A stretch of DNA of 64,000 nt from Enterococcus sp. CSURQ0835 (lineage in GTDB: Bacteria > Bacillota > Bacilli > Lactobacillales > Enterococcaceae): contig NZ_CACSLH010000012.1 of assembly GCF_902706605.1 (NCBI RefSeq), forward strand, positions 1-64,000. The letters are read 5' to 3'. Under the pieces are notes generated by a model, which was not told the origin of the DNA, did no database searches, and was given only the letters and a program-made list of their open reading frames with translations. Made by a program: the position numbers and the translations under genes. Shown here in pieces: positions 9,370-18,345 of this stretch; position 1 is the first letter of the stretch, and each line of letters begins with the position of its first letter.

Positions 9370-10281
9370 ATGGAAATGAATACGATTACAATTATTGGCA
9401 GCATCAATTTAGATACAAACTTGCGTGTCGCTCATATGGCCAAACCGGGTGAAACGATCCATACAAAAGAATTATATACCGCAGGCGGAGGCAAAGGCGC
9501 CAATCAAGCAGTAGCTGCGAAACGTTCAGAAGCAAAAACGAATTTTATCGGGGCGATCGGAAATGACGCGGCCGGAAATGTGATGAAAGAATTATTGACA
9601 CAAGAAGAAATCGATTTGACCGGTGTTAAGATGCTTGAAAATGAAGCAACGGGGCAAGCCTTTATCGTAATCGATGAGAGCGGCGAAAATAGTATTATGA
9701 TCCACGCAGGTGCTAACAATGCGATCACGATCGAACAAGTTGAAGAATTTCGTTCCGTTATTGCCGGCAGCGACTTTTTGATTTCTCAGTTTGAAAGCGC
9801 TCTTGATAGCACGATTAGAGCTTTTGAGATTGCAAGAGAAAACGGAGTCAAAACGATTTTGAATCCCGCACCCGCAATGAAAAAAGTCCCAACTGAATTA
9901 TTAGCAGTAACTGATGTGATCATTCCAAATGAAACAGAAACTGAGATTTTGACAGGGATCAAAGTAACCGATGAAGCTTCAATGAAAAAAGCTTCTGCTG
10001 TACTACACGAACTAGGCATTGAAGTCGTGATCATCACGATCGGCAGCAAAGGAGCTTACTACGATGTCAATGGGAAAAATGGGATCGTACCAGCCTTTAA
10101 AGTCAATGCAGTGGATACTACAGCTGCTGGAGATACGTTTATCGGTGCAATGAGCAGTGTGTTGGCCAAAGATTTCAGTAACTTAACTGATGCTATCGCT
10201 TATGGAAACCAAGCCTCATCGCTAACAGTCCAACGTTATGGCGCTCAACCTTCAATTCCTTACAAAAACGAAATCAAATAA
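9370..10281 (+). CDS. rbsK: Ribokinase
   Basis: Phosphorylates D-ribose with ATP to ribose 5-phosphate. It is a PfkB-family kinase of about 303 residues, with the N-terminal signature [10 protein letters not shown] near residue 40 and the C-terminal anion-hole signature DTTAAGDTF near 255, whose Asp is the catalytic base. Three in-frame ATGs lie within ten bases (9367, 9370, 9376); AAAGG at 9358 best suits the second. It is followed closely by rbsD and the second rbsU and probably forms an operon with them under the palindromes upstream. Confidence 0.94.
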   Translation: MEMNTITIIGSINLDTNLRVAHMAKPGETIHTKELYTAGGGKGANQAVAAKRSEAKTNFIGAIGNDAAGNVMKELLTQEEIDLTGVKMLENEATGQAFIVIDESGENSIMIHAGANNAITIEQVEEFRSVIAGSDFLISQFESALDSTIRAFEIARENGVKTILNPAPAMKKVPTELLAVTDVIIPNETETEILTGIKVTDEASMKKASAVLHELGIEVVIITIGSKGAYYDVNGKNGIVPAFKVNAVDTTAAGDTFIGAMSSVLAKDFSNLTDAIAYGNQASSLTVQRYGAQPSIPYKNEIK

Positions 10282-10297
10282 GAAAGAAGTCTTGATC

Positions 10298-10693
10298 ATG
10301 AAAAAAACAAAAGTCATCAATTCAGATATCTCGCGTGTCATCGCCCAAATGGGACACTTCGATAAATTAAGTATTGGCGATGCCGGGATGCCAGTTCCAG
10401 CAACGACCGAAAAAATCGATCTAGCCGTTGACAATGGTATTCCAAGTTTTATGCAAGTCTTGAATAATGTTTTAGAAGAATTAGAAGTCCAACGCATCTT
10501 TTTAGCTGAAGAGATCAAAACGGAAAATCCTACCATGCTTCAACAGATCAAAGAGCGGTTACCTGAAACGCCGATCACGTTTATCCCACACACGGAGATG
10601 AAACAAGAGCTGAACAATTGTCATGCTTTTATTCGGACCGGCGAGATGACACCGTACGCCAACATCTTATTAGAAAGCGGCGTCGTCTTTTAA
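10298..10693 (+). CDS. rbsD: D-ribose pyranase
   Basis: Interconverts the pyranose and furanose forms of ribose so that ribokinase gets its substrate. From the ATG at 10298 the protein has 131 residues, the normal RbsD length. H20 in [17 protein letters not shown] matches the catalytic histidine of the family. A longer in-frame start at 10238 would overlap the end of rbsK by over 40 bases and lacks a family match, so the shorter form is chosen. The purine-rich AAGAAAGAAG before it is a weak ribosome binding site. Confidence 0.93.
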   Translation: MKKTKVINSDISRVIAQMGHFDKLSIGDAGMPVPATTEKIDLAVDNGIPSFMQVLNNVLEELEVQRIFLAEEIKTENPTMLQQIKERLPETPITFIPHTEMKQELNNCHAFIRTGEMTPYANILLESGVVF

Positions 10694-10720
10694 GTCGTCT
10701 GTTAGAAGGGAGCAAGCAAG

Positions 10721-11611
10721 ATGAATACCACTGCATTATTGATTGGTTTAGGGCCGCTATTAGGTTGGGGACTTTATCCTACCATCGCGTCTAAGATCGG
10801 CGGTCGTCCCGTCAATCAAATTTTAGGCTCGACGATTGGGACGTTGATTTTTGCGATCGTCTTTGCCTTGATGAAAGGACTAGCTTTACCTCAAGGTTGG
10901 GATTTGTTTTTTGCGATTTTATCTGGTGTTGGTTGGGCTTCGGCGCAGATCATCACCTTTCAATCTTTCACTTTGATCGGCTCATCAAAAGCCATGCCGA
11001 TCACGACTGCCTTTCAATTATTAGGCGCGTCATTGTGGGGCGTCTTTTACTTAGGCAATTGGCCGGGTGCTACAGCCAAAATCATCGGCGGTTTAGCGTT
11101 GATTTTGATCATCATCGGAGCGTATTTAACTGTCTGGTCAGAACGCAAGACGCAAGAAAATTCTAGTTTGTTAAAAAAAGCAGTCCTCTTACTAGCTGTT
11201 GGTGAAATTGGTTATTGGGCGTATTCCGCTGCACCACAAGCAACGAGTATCGATGGGATGCACGCCTTTTTGCCTCAAGCGATCGGAATGTTATTAGTCG
11301 CTGCCGTTTATGCCGCTGTTTTAGCAGTCAAAGAAAAAAATGAACCCTCTGCTTTTGCGGAAGTCGTCAGCTACAAACATATTTTTTCAGGCTTCTTCTT
11401 TGCCTTTGCGGCGTTGACGTATTTGATCTCGGCTCAACCGGATATGAATGGCTTGGCAACTGGTTTTATCTTATCTCAAACTTCCGTTGTTTTAGCGACC
11501 TTGACTGGGATCTGGTTCTTAGGTCAGAAGAAAACGAAAAAAGAAATGGGCATTACGATTTTGGGCTTAGTGTTGATCATCTTTGCCGCTGCCGTAACGG
11601 TCATGTTATAA
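10721..11611 (+). CDS. rbsU: RbsU-type ribose transporter, copy 2
   Basis: Second GRP-family sugar transporter, 296 residues with about ten transmembrane helices. It is a diverged duplicate of the gene at 8305-9201. Most differences near the C-terminus are synonymous at DNA level, while residues of the central loop (about 195-215) and some helix positions differ, so both copies look functional. It starts 27 bases after rbsD with AGAAGGGAG upstream and ends in its own terminator, completing an rbsK-rbsD-rbsU operon. Different affinity or regulation of the two copies is possible but not shown. Confidence 0.87.
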   Translation: MNTTALLIGLGPLLGWGLYPTIASKIGGRPVNQILGSTIGTLIFAIVFALMKGLALPQGWDLFFAILSGVGWASAQIITFQSFTLIGSSKAMPITTAFQLLGASLWGVFYLGNWPGATAKIIGGLALILIIIGAYLTVWSERKTQENSSLLKKAVLLLAVGEIGYWAYSAAPQATSIDGMHAFLPQAIGMLLVAAVYAAVLAVKEKNEPSAFAEVVSYKHIFSGFFFAFAALTYLISAQPDMNGLATGFILSQTSVVLATLTGIWFLGQKKTKKEMGITILGLVLIIFAAAVTVML

Positions 11612-11614
11612 AGC

Positions 11615-11647
11615 AAAAGTCGTGTCAAAATTTGGCACGGCTTTTTT
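11615..11647 (+). terminator. Terminator after second rbsU
   Basis: AAAAGTCGTGTC pairs with GGCACGGCTTTT using two G-T pairs, followed by T residues. Confidence 0.75.
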
Positions 11648-11789
11648 ATGGTCTTCGTGTGGTTGATAAAATATCGTGGCTGTAGCGAAATCATTTTTTT
11701 ATTTAGTGAGTAAATTTATTTTTGTAAGCAATCTAGTTCTTTTTCTGACAGGGTTTCTATATAATGACGTTGAGTGAGGGGGATTTTTC

Positions 11790-14060
11790 TTGAAGATACA
11801 AACGATGATGAAAAATGAAAACGTAAAACCGTGGCTCTTACAGGCTCGATTTGGAATTGAAAAAGAAAGTCAGCGGGTGACGTTGGCAGGAGAACTAGCT
11901 ACGACCGACCATCCGGCTAAATTAGGTGATCGTACGTTTCATCCATATATTCAAACGGATTACGCAGAAAGCCAATTGGAATTGATTACGCCAGTAACGG
12001 ATTCGATCGATGATGTGCTAGCTTATTTGACTGCGATCCATGATGTGGCACAACGTAGTTTAGAAAAAACGGAGATGTTGTGGCCACTTTCGATGCCACC
12101 AGCTTTACCTGCCAGTGAAGCGGATATCCAAATCGCAAAATTAGCGGATCATGCGGGTGTTTTGTATCGACGTTTTTTAGCGCGGGAGTATGGAAAACGC
12201 AAGCAGATGGTCAGTGGTATCCACTTTAACTTTGAGTACGGTAAAGAATTGATCCAGCAATTATTTGAAGCTCAGACGGAATTTGCTACGCTGGAAAAAT
12301 TTAAGACGGAGATCTATATGAAATTAGCGCGTAATTATTTGCGTTATCGTTGGCTGGTCACGTATTTGTTTGGGGCGACGCCAGTGAGTGAGAAAAATTA
12401 TTTTGATACTGACGACCGGCCACAAGAACCAGTCCGCAGTATTCGAACGAGCCACTATGGTTACGTGAACAAACCAGAAGTCAAGGTATCTTTTGCTTCT
12501 TTAGAACGTTACAATCGCGACTTAGAAGAAAATGTCCGTTTAGGTCGTTTGTCAGAGGAAAAAGAATTTTACGCACCGGTTCGCATGCGGGGCGGGCAAA
12601 AAGTCGCAGATATTTTGCAAAATGGGATTCGCTATGTGGAGTTGCGTAATGTCGATCTAAATCCATTTGAACGGGTAGGGATCGATAAAAAAACGATTCA
12701 ATTCATCCAGTTGTTTATGCTGTATTTACTTTGGATTGATGAGAAACAACCGGCTGATGAATGGACAGCTGCTGGAACGGTGATCAATGATGAAGTATCG
12801 CTAGAACATCCATTTGCTAAAAGTAAATATTACCAAGAAGGTAAAGAATTATTTGCGGGAATGCGTGAGCTGGATCAAGTATTGCAGTTAGGTCAAAGCG
12901 ACTTATTGGTTGAGTATGAAGAGTGGCTGGATCAACCAGAAAAAACGTTAGCCGCACGTCTTTTGAAAGCCGATGAAGTTGAAGGGCAAGCACAACTCGC
13001 GCAAAAATTAGGTCAGACCTATTATGAAACAGCTTATGCACGACCTTATCAGTTAGCTGGTTTTTCTGAAATGGAAGTCTCCACGCAAAGTCTATTATTT
13101 GATGCGATTCAAAAAGGGATCGGTGTCGAGGTGTTAGACCGAGGCGATCAATTCGTTCGCTTACGGTTTGCTGAGCACGAAGAGCTGGTGAAAAATGGGA
13201 ATATGACGAGCCACGATACGTATATCGCACCTTTAGTCATGGCAAATAAAACGGTGACAAAAAAAATCTTAGCGCAGCAAGGCTTTCGCGTACCAACGGG
13301 AGCAGAGTTTGCTGATTTCACGACTGCACTCAACGCTTTCCCTCGGTTTGCGCAGCGAGCATTTGTGATCAAACCTAAGACGACTAATTATGGTGTCGGG
13401 ATCACGATTTTTAAAGCAAATACTAGCCAAGCAGATTATGCAGCCGGTCTGAAATTAGCTTTTGCGGAAGATGATGCAGTTTTAGTAGAAGAATTTTTAG
13501 CTGGGACGGAATACCGTTTCTTTGTGATCAATCAAAAAGTCAAAGCCGTTTTACTCCGGATTCCGGCTAACGTTGTGGGAGATGGTAAGCGCACGATCCG
13601 TCAGTTAGTGGCGGAAAAAAATGACGATCCATTGCGCGGTTCAGATCATCGAGCACCGCTGGAGAAGATCCAACTAGGCGAATTGGAACAATTGATGTTA
13701 AAAGAACAAGGGTTGACTGTGGAGAGTGTACCAGCAAAACAGCAGCAAGTCTTTTTGCGGGAAAATTCGAATATTTCTACGGGAGGAGATTCGATTGATG
13801 TGACCGATGAAGTTGACGCAAGTTATAAAACTATCGCGGTCAACGCGGTGGCTAGTTTGAAAGCTGAAATCAGTGGGATCGATCTGATCATTCCAGATGC
13901 TAAAAAGCCAGCAGAAACAACGAATGATTACGGGATCATCGAAGCGAATTTCAATCCAGCGATGCATATGCACATCTATCCTTATGCCGGTCAGAGTCGG
14001 CCTTTAACCTTAGAAGTTTTGCGATTTTTATTCCCAGAAGTTCCTGGTATTCAAAACTAA
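11790..14060 (+). CDS. gshF: Bifunctional glutathione synthetase GshF
   Basis: Makes glutathione in two steps in one polypeptide. Residues 1 to about 470 form a gamma-glutamate-cysteine ligase domain and about 490-756 an ATP-grasp domain that adds glycine, the fusion found in enterococci, streptococci and Listeria. The 756-residue length is normal. The start is TTG, supported by GAGGGGGA 6 bases upstream; an ATG lies 15 bases further in. A TATAAT at 11760-11765 may be its -10 box. The gene is monocistronic and serves thiol redox defence in the cytoplasm. Confidence 0.95.
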   Translation: MKIQTMMKNENVKPWLLQARFGIEKESQRVTLAGELATTDHPAKLGDRTFHPYIQTDYAESQLELITPVTDSIDDVLAYLTAIHDVAQRSLEKTEMLWPLSMPPALPASEADIQIAKLADHAGVLYRRFLAREYGKRKQMVSGIHFNFEYGKELIQQLFEAQTEFATLEKFKTEIYMKLARNYLRYRWLVTYLFGATPVSEKNYFDTDDRPQEPVRSIRTSHYGYVNKPEVKVSFASLERYNRDLEENVRLGRLSEEKEFYAPVRMRGGQKVADILQNGIRYVELRNVDLNPFERVGIDKKTIQFIQLFMLYLLWIDEKQPADEWTAAGTVINDEVSLEHPFAKSKYYQEGKELFAGMRELDQVLQLGQSDLLVEYEEWLDQPEKTLAARLLKADEVEGQAQLAQKLGQTYYETAYARPYQLAGFSEMEVSTQSLLFDAIQKGIGVEVLDRGDQFVRLRFAEHEELVKNGNMTSHDTYIAPLVMANKTVTKKILAQQGFRVPTGAEFADFTTALNAFPRFAQRAFVIKPKTTNYGVGITIFKANTSQADYAAGLKLAFAEDDAVLVEEFLAGTEYRFFVINQKVKAVLLRIPANVVGDGKRTIRQLVAEKNDDPLRGSDHRAPLEKIQLGELEQLMLKEQGLTVESVPAKQQQVFLRENSNISTGGDSIDVTDEVDASYKTIAVNAVASLKAEISGIDLIIPDAKKPAETTNDYGIIEANFNPAMHMHIYPYAGQSRPLTLEVLRFLFPEVPGIQN

Positions 14061-14091
14061 AAACAGAAAAATGTTTTAGATAGTTATTTTT

Positions 14092-14132
14092 TACCTCCTG
14101 AGTTTGCTATAATTTAATTACTTTAGGAGGTA
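14092..14132 (+). promoter_or_regulatory. Inverted repeat able to mask a ribosome binding site
   Basis: TACCTCCT (14092-14099) is perfectly complementary to AGGAGGTA (14125-14132), which contains the Shine-Dalgarno sequence of the lipoprotein gene. An extended -10 promoter (TGCTATAAT, 14105-14113) lies inside the loop. RNA reading through from gshF would carry both arms and hide the site; RNA starting at the inner promoter would lack the left arm. Confidence 0.5.
14105..14113 (+). promoter_or_regulatory. Extended -10 promoter of lipoprotein gene
   Basis: TGCTATAAT is a perfect extended -10 element 24 bp before the start codon. No good -35 box is seen at the expected distance. Confidence 0.5.
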
Positions 14133-14136
14133 GAAA

Positions 14137-14493
14137 ATGAAAAAAATCAATTTGATTGGGTTAATGTTATTGTTGTTTTTAGTTGCTGGCTGTGGTCAAT
14201 TCAATGAGGATCAAGAAGAGCAAACACCGTCCGTCAACACCCATGAAAAATCTGCTGATCAAGTTGATGCAGATGATCAAAGTGACGACCATTCTGATGA
14301 TGACGTAGATAATCAAAGTGACAACGTTTCTGACGATGACGCAGACGATCAAAGTACTGACGTTTCTAACGATGACGTAGATGATCAAAATGACGACGAT
14401 TCTGATGCTGACACAGACGATCAAAATGACGATGTTTCTGATGATGATCAAAATGATGATACAGTGGACCAGCCTGAAATAAATGATGATTAA
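14137..14493 (+). CDS. Asp-rich repeat lipoprotein
   Basis: Predicted surface lipoprotein of 118 residues and unknown function. It has a short signal peptide with lipobox LVAGC, so C19 would be lipidated and anchored. The mature part is almost wholly Asp, Asn, Ser, Gln and Val, arranged as four 12-residue repeats of the type DDDVDNQSDNVS from about residue 54 to 101, preceded and followed by partial copies. The chain is very acidic and should be extended; cation binding is possible but not shown. AGGAGG lies 6 bases before the ATG. A terminator follows, so the gene is monocistronic. Confidence 0.75.
   Translation: MKKINLIGLMLLLFLVAGCGQFNEDQEEQTPSVNTHEKSADQVDADDQSDDHSDDDVDNQSDNVSDDDADDQSTDVSNDDVDDQNDDDSDADTDDQNDDVSDDDQNDDTVDQPEINDD
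14296..14439 (+). repeat. Four 36-bp coding tandem repeats
   Basis: Four in-frame 36-bp units (14296, 14332, 14368 and 14404) encode the 12-residue Asp-rich repeat of the lipoprotein, with degenerate part-units on both sides. Units differ by several bases each. Copy number could vary by slippage or recombination. Confidence 0.8.
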
Positions 14494-14523
14494 GTTGGGG
14501 AGTTGTTATTAGCCCCCCTGTTC

Positions 14524-14556
14524 AAAAAGCTGAATGAATTTGTTCAGCTTTTTTTG
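14524..14556 (+). terminator. Terminator after lipoprotein gene
   Basis: AAAAAGCTGAA (14524-14534) pairs with TTCAGCTTTTT (14543-14553), followed by more T residues. Confidence 0.85.
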
Positions 14557-14682
14557 TTCGCCAAAATTTAAGTTTGGATTGAATAGCAGCCGTTGTGTTT
14601 TTAAATCGAGTGACATTTATTACAGGCAGTTTTCGCTAGGAATAAATTTTACTTGAACACGTTACAAGCACTTAGAAAGGGT

Positions 14683-14710
14683 TTGCTTGCTACATTAGAT
14701 ATGCTATTCT
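14683..14710 (+). promoter_or_regulatory. Candidate promoter of 14750 gene pair
   Basis: TTGCTT (14683-14688) and TATTCT (14705-14710) are separated by 16 bp, and the -10 box has the TG extension (TGCTATTCT). Confidence 0.5.
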
Positions 14711-14749
14711 TGCTACGATGAAGAATTGAAAGCTTAAGGAGGAGATCGA

Positions 14750-15127
14750 ATGAACAAAAAACTTATTTTACCTGCGCTAGTGGGGGGCTTATTACTTGTT
14801 GCGTTGAATGATGAAAAAGCGCAATCTGCTGTATTTGGCTACTCATACCATGATTATGCCGCCATGACTGAAAAAGCGACAGGCAAGCCGGTTCGTTCGA
14901 TCAATCAAGTAGATAAATATGGGAATAAAAAAGCGACCTACCAAATCACCTATACGGCAGCGAGTGGCGAAAAAGAAAAAGTCGCGTTTGACGAAAATAA
15001 TTTTCAACGTTTTGCTAAATATCCAGAAAAAAAGATCGTTGGCAAGCCAGCAGTGGAAAAAAATGCCACGGATCATTGCTATCGGGTCGATCAAAAAGAG
15101 CAAGTATTTGAAAAGGATGAAAAATAA
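14750..15127 (+). CDS. Small exported or membrane-anchored unknown
   Basis: I do not recognise this 125-residue protein. Residues 1-18 are a hydrophobic N-terminal segment after a short basic start, so it is probably secreted or membrane-anchored. The rest is charged and Lys-rich, and looks like a small beta-rich extracytoplasmic domain (KKATYQITYTAASGEKEKV near 60-80). GGAGGAGA lies upstream. Its TAA overlaps the next ATG (TAATG), so it is translationally coupled to a second small exported protein; the two probably act together. Confidence 0.6.
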   Translation: MNKKLILPALVGGLLLVALNDEKAQSAVFGYSYHDYAAMTEKATGKPVRSINQVDKYGNKKATYQITYTAASGEKEKVAFDENNFQRFAKYPEKKIVGKPAVEKNATDHCYRVDQKEQVFEKDEK

Positions 15128-15444
15128 TGAAACTTCAACTATTGCTCAGTTTGTGCTTATTGACGAGTGCCCCAACGGCTAGCTGGCTTGCAGGAACGTG
15201 GCAAGCGGCAGATGGTACGGCCTATCAGTTTCAGTCACGAAAAAATTCATGGCAGATCAAAGTCGATCACAAAGTTGTCAGTCGGCAAGCCAAACTTACA
15301 AAAAACAAGCAGCTATATATCTTGAAGACAGAAGATGGTAAAAAATATCGCATCAATAAAACTAACAAGCGAGAGATCACAGTCCAGCAACAAGCTAAAA
15401 AAGGCTATGGGTTGACTCAACCGATCACATTGAAGGAAAAATAA
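15127..15444 (+). CDS. Small secreted unknown, partner of preceding gene
   Basis: Unrecognised 105-residue protein. An N-terminal signal peptide of about 18 residues (MKLQLLLSLCLLTSAPTASW) is followed by a Lys- and Gln-rich domain beginning WLAGTWQAADGTAYQF, reminiscent of the short lipocalin-like or DUF-type domains of exported Gram-positive proteins; this is only a resemblance. The start overlaps the stop of the preceding gene. A strong terminator follows. Confidence 0.6.
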   Translation: MKLQLLLSLCLLTSAPTASWLAGTWQAADGTAYQFQSRKNSWQIKVDHKVVSRQAKLTKNKQLYILKTEDGKKYRINKTNKREITVQQQAKKGYGLTQPITLKEK

Positions 15445-15453
15445 AACTGACTT

Positions 15454-15495
15454 AAAAATCGCAGCCCCTCAAAATGAAGGGGCTGCGATTTTTTT
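15454..15495. terminator. Bidirectional terminator between convergent genes
   Basis: A 16-bp perfect stem (core ATCGCAGCCCCT, 15454-15469 with 15478-15493) carries A on the left and T on the right, serving the plus-strand gene ending at 15444 and the minus-strand gene ending at 15498. Confidence 0.9.
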
Positions 15496-15497
15496 GA

Positions 15498-15905
15498 TCA
15501 ATATTCGAATTCTTTGATCTCGATCGTTTGTTTCGTTTCTTCGATCACTAAACCAGTTTTTTGTTCCCACCAATTTTTCATTTCTTTTTCGTAGGTGATC
15601 GGGAACCGTTTGACGATTTCAATTAAGGGCACGCCTTGTAAAGTTGCGTAAGGAAAAGTCAGTGTCAGATTGTATTTCAACTCAGTCAATAAACTATAGT
15701 ATTGGAACATCATGTAATACATCTCTTCTTGGTCTTCAACGGCCAATACTTTGGGGGCCCGGTCTAACATAAAACCAAAGCTGCGCATCATGAATAAAAA
15801 GCCTGGCAACTCTTCGACTGCGATCTCATCGACTTCTTTCAAAATATCAATGTGCATATCGAGCGCTTTCAATAATTCGGTTTTTAACTGGTCATAACTA
15901 GTCAT
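15498..15905 (-). CDS. Small cytoplasmic protein of unknown function
   Basis: I do not recognise this 135-residue protein. It is acidic and mostly helical, with no signal peptide or clear membrane segment and a Met- and Phe-rich stretch (GFLFMMRSFGFMLDR, near 40-55). The ATG at 15905 is preferred to one at 15920 because GAGGAGG lies 6 bases before it and overlaps the upstream ATG. The gene stands alone on the minus strand and shares a terminator with the gene opposite. Confidence 0.6.
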   Translation of the reverse strand: MTSYDQLKTELLKALDMHIDILKEVDEIAVEELPGFLFMMRSFGFMLDRAPKVLAVEDQEEMYYMMFQYYSLLTELKYNLTLTFPYATLQGVPLIEIVKRFPITYEKEMKNWWEQKTGLVIEETKQTIEIKEFEY

Positions 15906-16088
15906 AGCAATCCTCCTCATGATTTGATCAGCTTCAGTATACCATATTTCTTAATGGGATATTTTTTGTTCTGAGCGGCTAAAAAATTTTTTTCACTGAG
16001 GGGTACATCATTTTTTGCACGCAAATTTTCAAGGGAATTTTGCTTTCTGGCAATTAGTTGCGTAAAATAGGACTGAGGATGTGGGAAT

Positions 16089-16988
16089 ATGGGAAAATTA
16101 GCGATCATGAGTGATTTGCATGTGGATATCAATCGGTTAGCGGAACCAGAATTCGCTTTATTAGTCGAGGTGTTAAGAGAAAGACAAATTACACGTGTGC
16201 ATTTTGCCGGTGATACGGCGAATAAAATCACTACGACACTTGCAGTCAATCATTATTTTGTGCAAGCTGGTTTTCCAGTGACCTTTAATCTAGGCAACCA
16301 CGAGATGGCTGATCTTTCTGGGGAAGAAGCAATCGAACACTTTCCGGATCACGATTTTTTAAATCTGCGCACAAAGCGGCTAAATGAGCAGACGGTCTTG
16401 CTGGGATTAAATGGCTGGTATGATTATCAGTTTTCTGAATTGTCCGATCCCCAGAAGATCTCGGCTATGAAAAATCTCTATTGGTATGATCGAAATATCA
16501 AACGAGCGGCCGATGATCTGACGACAAATCAACACATGCTGACGGCTGTCAAAATAGTCTTAGATGACTTAGCACGAAAAAAACAACAAGTTGTGATCGC
16601 GACTCACTTTGTTCCACAAGCGGCTTTCATCGTGACTTTGACGGGAAAATACCAAGTGTGGAATAAGTTGAACGCTTTTTTAGGCTCCCGTTCATTGGGC
16701 GAATTATTTGATCAATACGACAATCTGCAACAAGTCGTTTTTGGTCATACGCATCGGCGTTTTCCTGATCAGGTCATTCATGGAACACGTTACAGTTGCC
16801 GACCGTTTGGTTATTTCTATGAATGGCGTTTAACGCGAGACTTTGTGCTGGCTAATCAATTGGTGACGGAATACAATCCGATGAAATTACGACCCGTGAT
16901 CCGGCAACATCAACCCGCCTTTGACCAGTACCGTAATGCACATTTGAAGATTGAGTTCGCGCAAGCGATGACAATCGTCGATTATTGA
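16089..16988 (+). CDS. Calcineurin-like metallophosphoesterase
   Basis: Predicted two-metal phosphoesterase of 299 residues. The family blocks are in order: D-x-H in MSDLHVD (residues 7-13), GDTANK (near 42), GNHE (near 67), THFVP (near 176) and GHTHRR (near 220). This supports hydrolysis of a phosphate ester, but the substrate is unknown. GAGG lies upstream of the ATG. The next gene follows after 13 bases, and that one overlaps the YaiI gene, so the three probably form an operon. Confidence 0.88.
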   Translation: MGKLAIMSDLHVDINRLAEPEFALLVEVLRERQITRVHFAGDTANKITTTLAVNHYFVQAGFPVTFNLGNHEMADLSGEEAIEHFPDHDFLNLRTKRLNEQTVLLGLNGWYDYQFSELSDPQKISAMKNLYWYDRNIKRAADDLTTNQHMLTAVKIVLDDLARKKQQVVIATHFVPQAAFIVTLTGKYQVWNKLNAFLGSRSLGELFDQYDNLQQVVFGHTHRRFPDQVIHGTRYSCRPFGYFYEWRLTRDFVLANQLVTEYNPMKLRPVIRQHQPAFDQYRNAHLKIEFAQAMTIVDY

Positions 16989-17001
16989 AAAGAGGAACAA
17001 G

Positions 17002-18345
17002 ATGGAAAAACTAAAAAATGGTGGGCGTTATTTGGCACAAACGACGCCGTTTATTTTAAGCAATACGATCATTATCGTACCTTATTTATTATATATCCAC
17101 TTGATCAATGGTGAGATCCCGATCACGGTCTTGCCGTTTGTTTTATTTTATACGTTACGGATGACGGGGATCTTTTTGATTCGTGGGATCCAACGCTCAA
17201 TTGAAAAATATACTTTACTGATGCTCGCACTGTTGGTCGGAGCAGCCGGCAGCATTTTTAGTTTACTAGGGACGATCTATTTTCCATTTTATTTAGTGGG
17301 CGCGATCGGCTTGGGCTTGAGTGGGGCTTGGCTGCCACCGGCGAATGTCACGGTGAACTTTTATGAAAAAAATCAAGGCTATCTAGTGATGAATGGTCAA
17401 AAATACTTGGCCGCACTCGGCTTGCTTGTGCCATTGATCCTCAGCTTGACGGCTAAATTACGCTTGCAACTAGTCTTAGTCCCGATCGTCTACACGCTGT
17501 ATTTTATTTGGGCTTATTTTGCTGTCTTACGTTATCCTCATTATGAGCTGGACTTTAAAGGCATCTCGAAAAATTTATTATCGGTACGGGAATTGTTCTG
17601 GTTTGGTTTGTTTTTTGGCTTGTTGTTTTTATTACGCAGTGCGCGGGCTTTGTTTGAAGAAGATATTTTGAATTTAGCGATCTTGGCTTTTTGTGTCTTC
17701 TTTATTTTCGCCGTTTTTTTGTTACATCGTTGGAAGAGTCGCTGGCAACTGCCTGGTTGGCAAAATGGTCTGAGTTTTTTAGCCGGTAGTTGTGGGAACT
17801 TTTTATTTTTATTTGGGACGTTTTATGTAGCGGTCGTCTACGGTAAAGAGGCGTTAACGCGCCAATTGTTTTTACCTTATTTGATCGGTATGATGACGGC
17901 GTTATTCTTCGGAGCTCGGTTACGCAGACGATTTTCTGAACAGCCTTTGTGGTTTCATCTAATGGGACTAGTAGTTAGTTTAGCGTTGATGCTCACGCCA
18001 CTTTTTTCATTGGCGGTCGGACTATTAGCTTTTTTCCGCCAAAGTACCAGCACTTGGCTGAACCAAGTTTATGGGCGAACGACCAGTTTAGCAGAATCGC
18101 AACGGATCACAGCTAAATATGCGACGAATAACCGAGGCAGTATCGTGCAACAATTTTTCTTGATGCTCTTGATTTTATTTTTCTTGCAGCGGGCCGGCCT
18201 ACCTGCTAATGAACTTTTCTTTTTGACCAATCTCCACAGTAGTGCACCTTCTGTCGTTCTTGTGATGGAACAAGTTAAACTATGGTCATGTGTCACGTTG
18301 ATATTTTTACTTTTAATGATAGGAAGTTTGAAAAAATGCGATTAG
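17002..18345 (+). CDS. MFS-like multi-spanning membrane protein
   Basis: Integral membrane protein of 447 residues with about twelve hydrophobic helices, resembling a major-facilitator transporter in length and topology. I see no clear family motif or substrate indication. Short basic loops such as RLRRRF (near 315) fit cytoplasmic positions. AGAGGAAC precedes the ATG. It lies 13 bases after the metallophosphoesterase gene and overlaps the YaiI gene by 10 bases, so all three are probably cotranscribed. A flippase or exporter role is only a guess. Confidence 0.65.
   Translation: MEKLKNGGRYLAQTTPFILSNTIIIVPYLLYIHLINGEIPITVLPFVLFYTLRMTGIFLIRGIQRSIEKYTLLMLALLVGAAGSIFSLLGTIYFPFYLVGAIGLGLSGAWLPPANVTVNFYEKNQGYLVMNGQKYLAALGLLVPLILSLTAKLRLQLVLVPIVYTLYFIWAYFAVLRYPHYELDFKGISKNLLSVRELFWFGLFFGLLFLLRSARALFEEDILNLAILAFCVFFIFAVFLLHRWKSRWQLPGWQNGLSFLAGSCGNFLFLFGTFYVAVVYGKEALTRQLFLPYLIGMMTALFFGARLRRRFSEQPLWFHLMGLVVSLALMLTPLFSLAVGLLAFFRQSTSTWLNQVYGRTTSLAESQRITAKYATNNRGSIVQQFFLMLLILFFLQRAGLPANELFFLTNLHSSAPSVVLVMEQVKLWSCVTLIFLLLMIGSLKKCD

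Noticed and set aside
14260-14460. CRISPR-like direct repeats
   Set aside because: The 36-bp periodic units have no unique spacers, stay in frame and encode the lipoprotein repeat.
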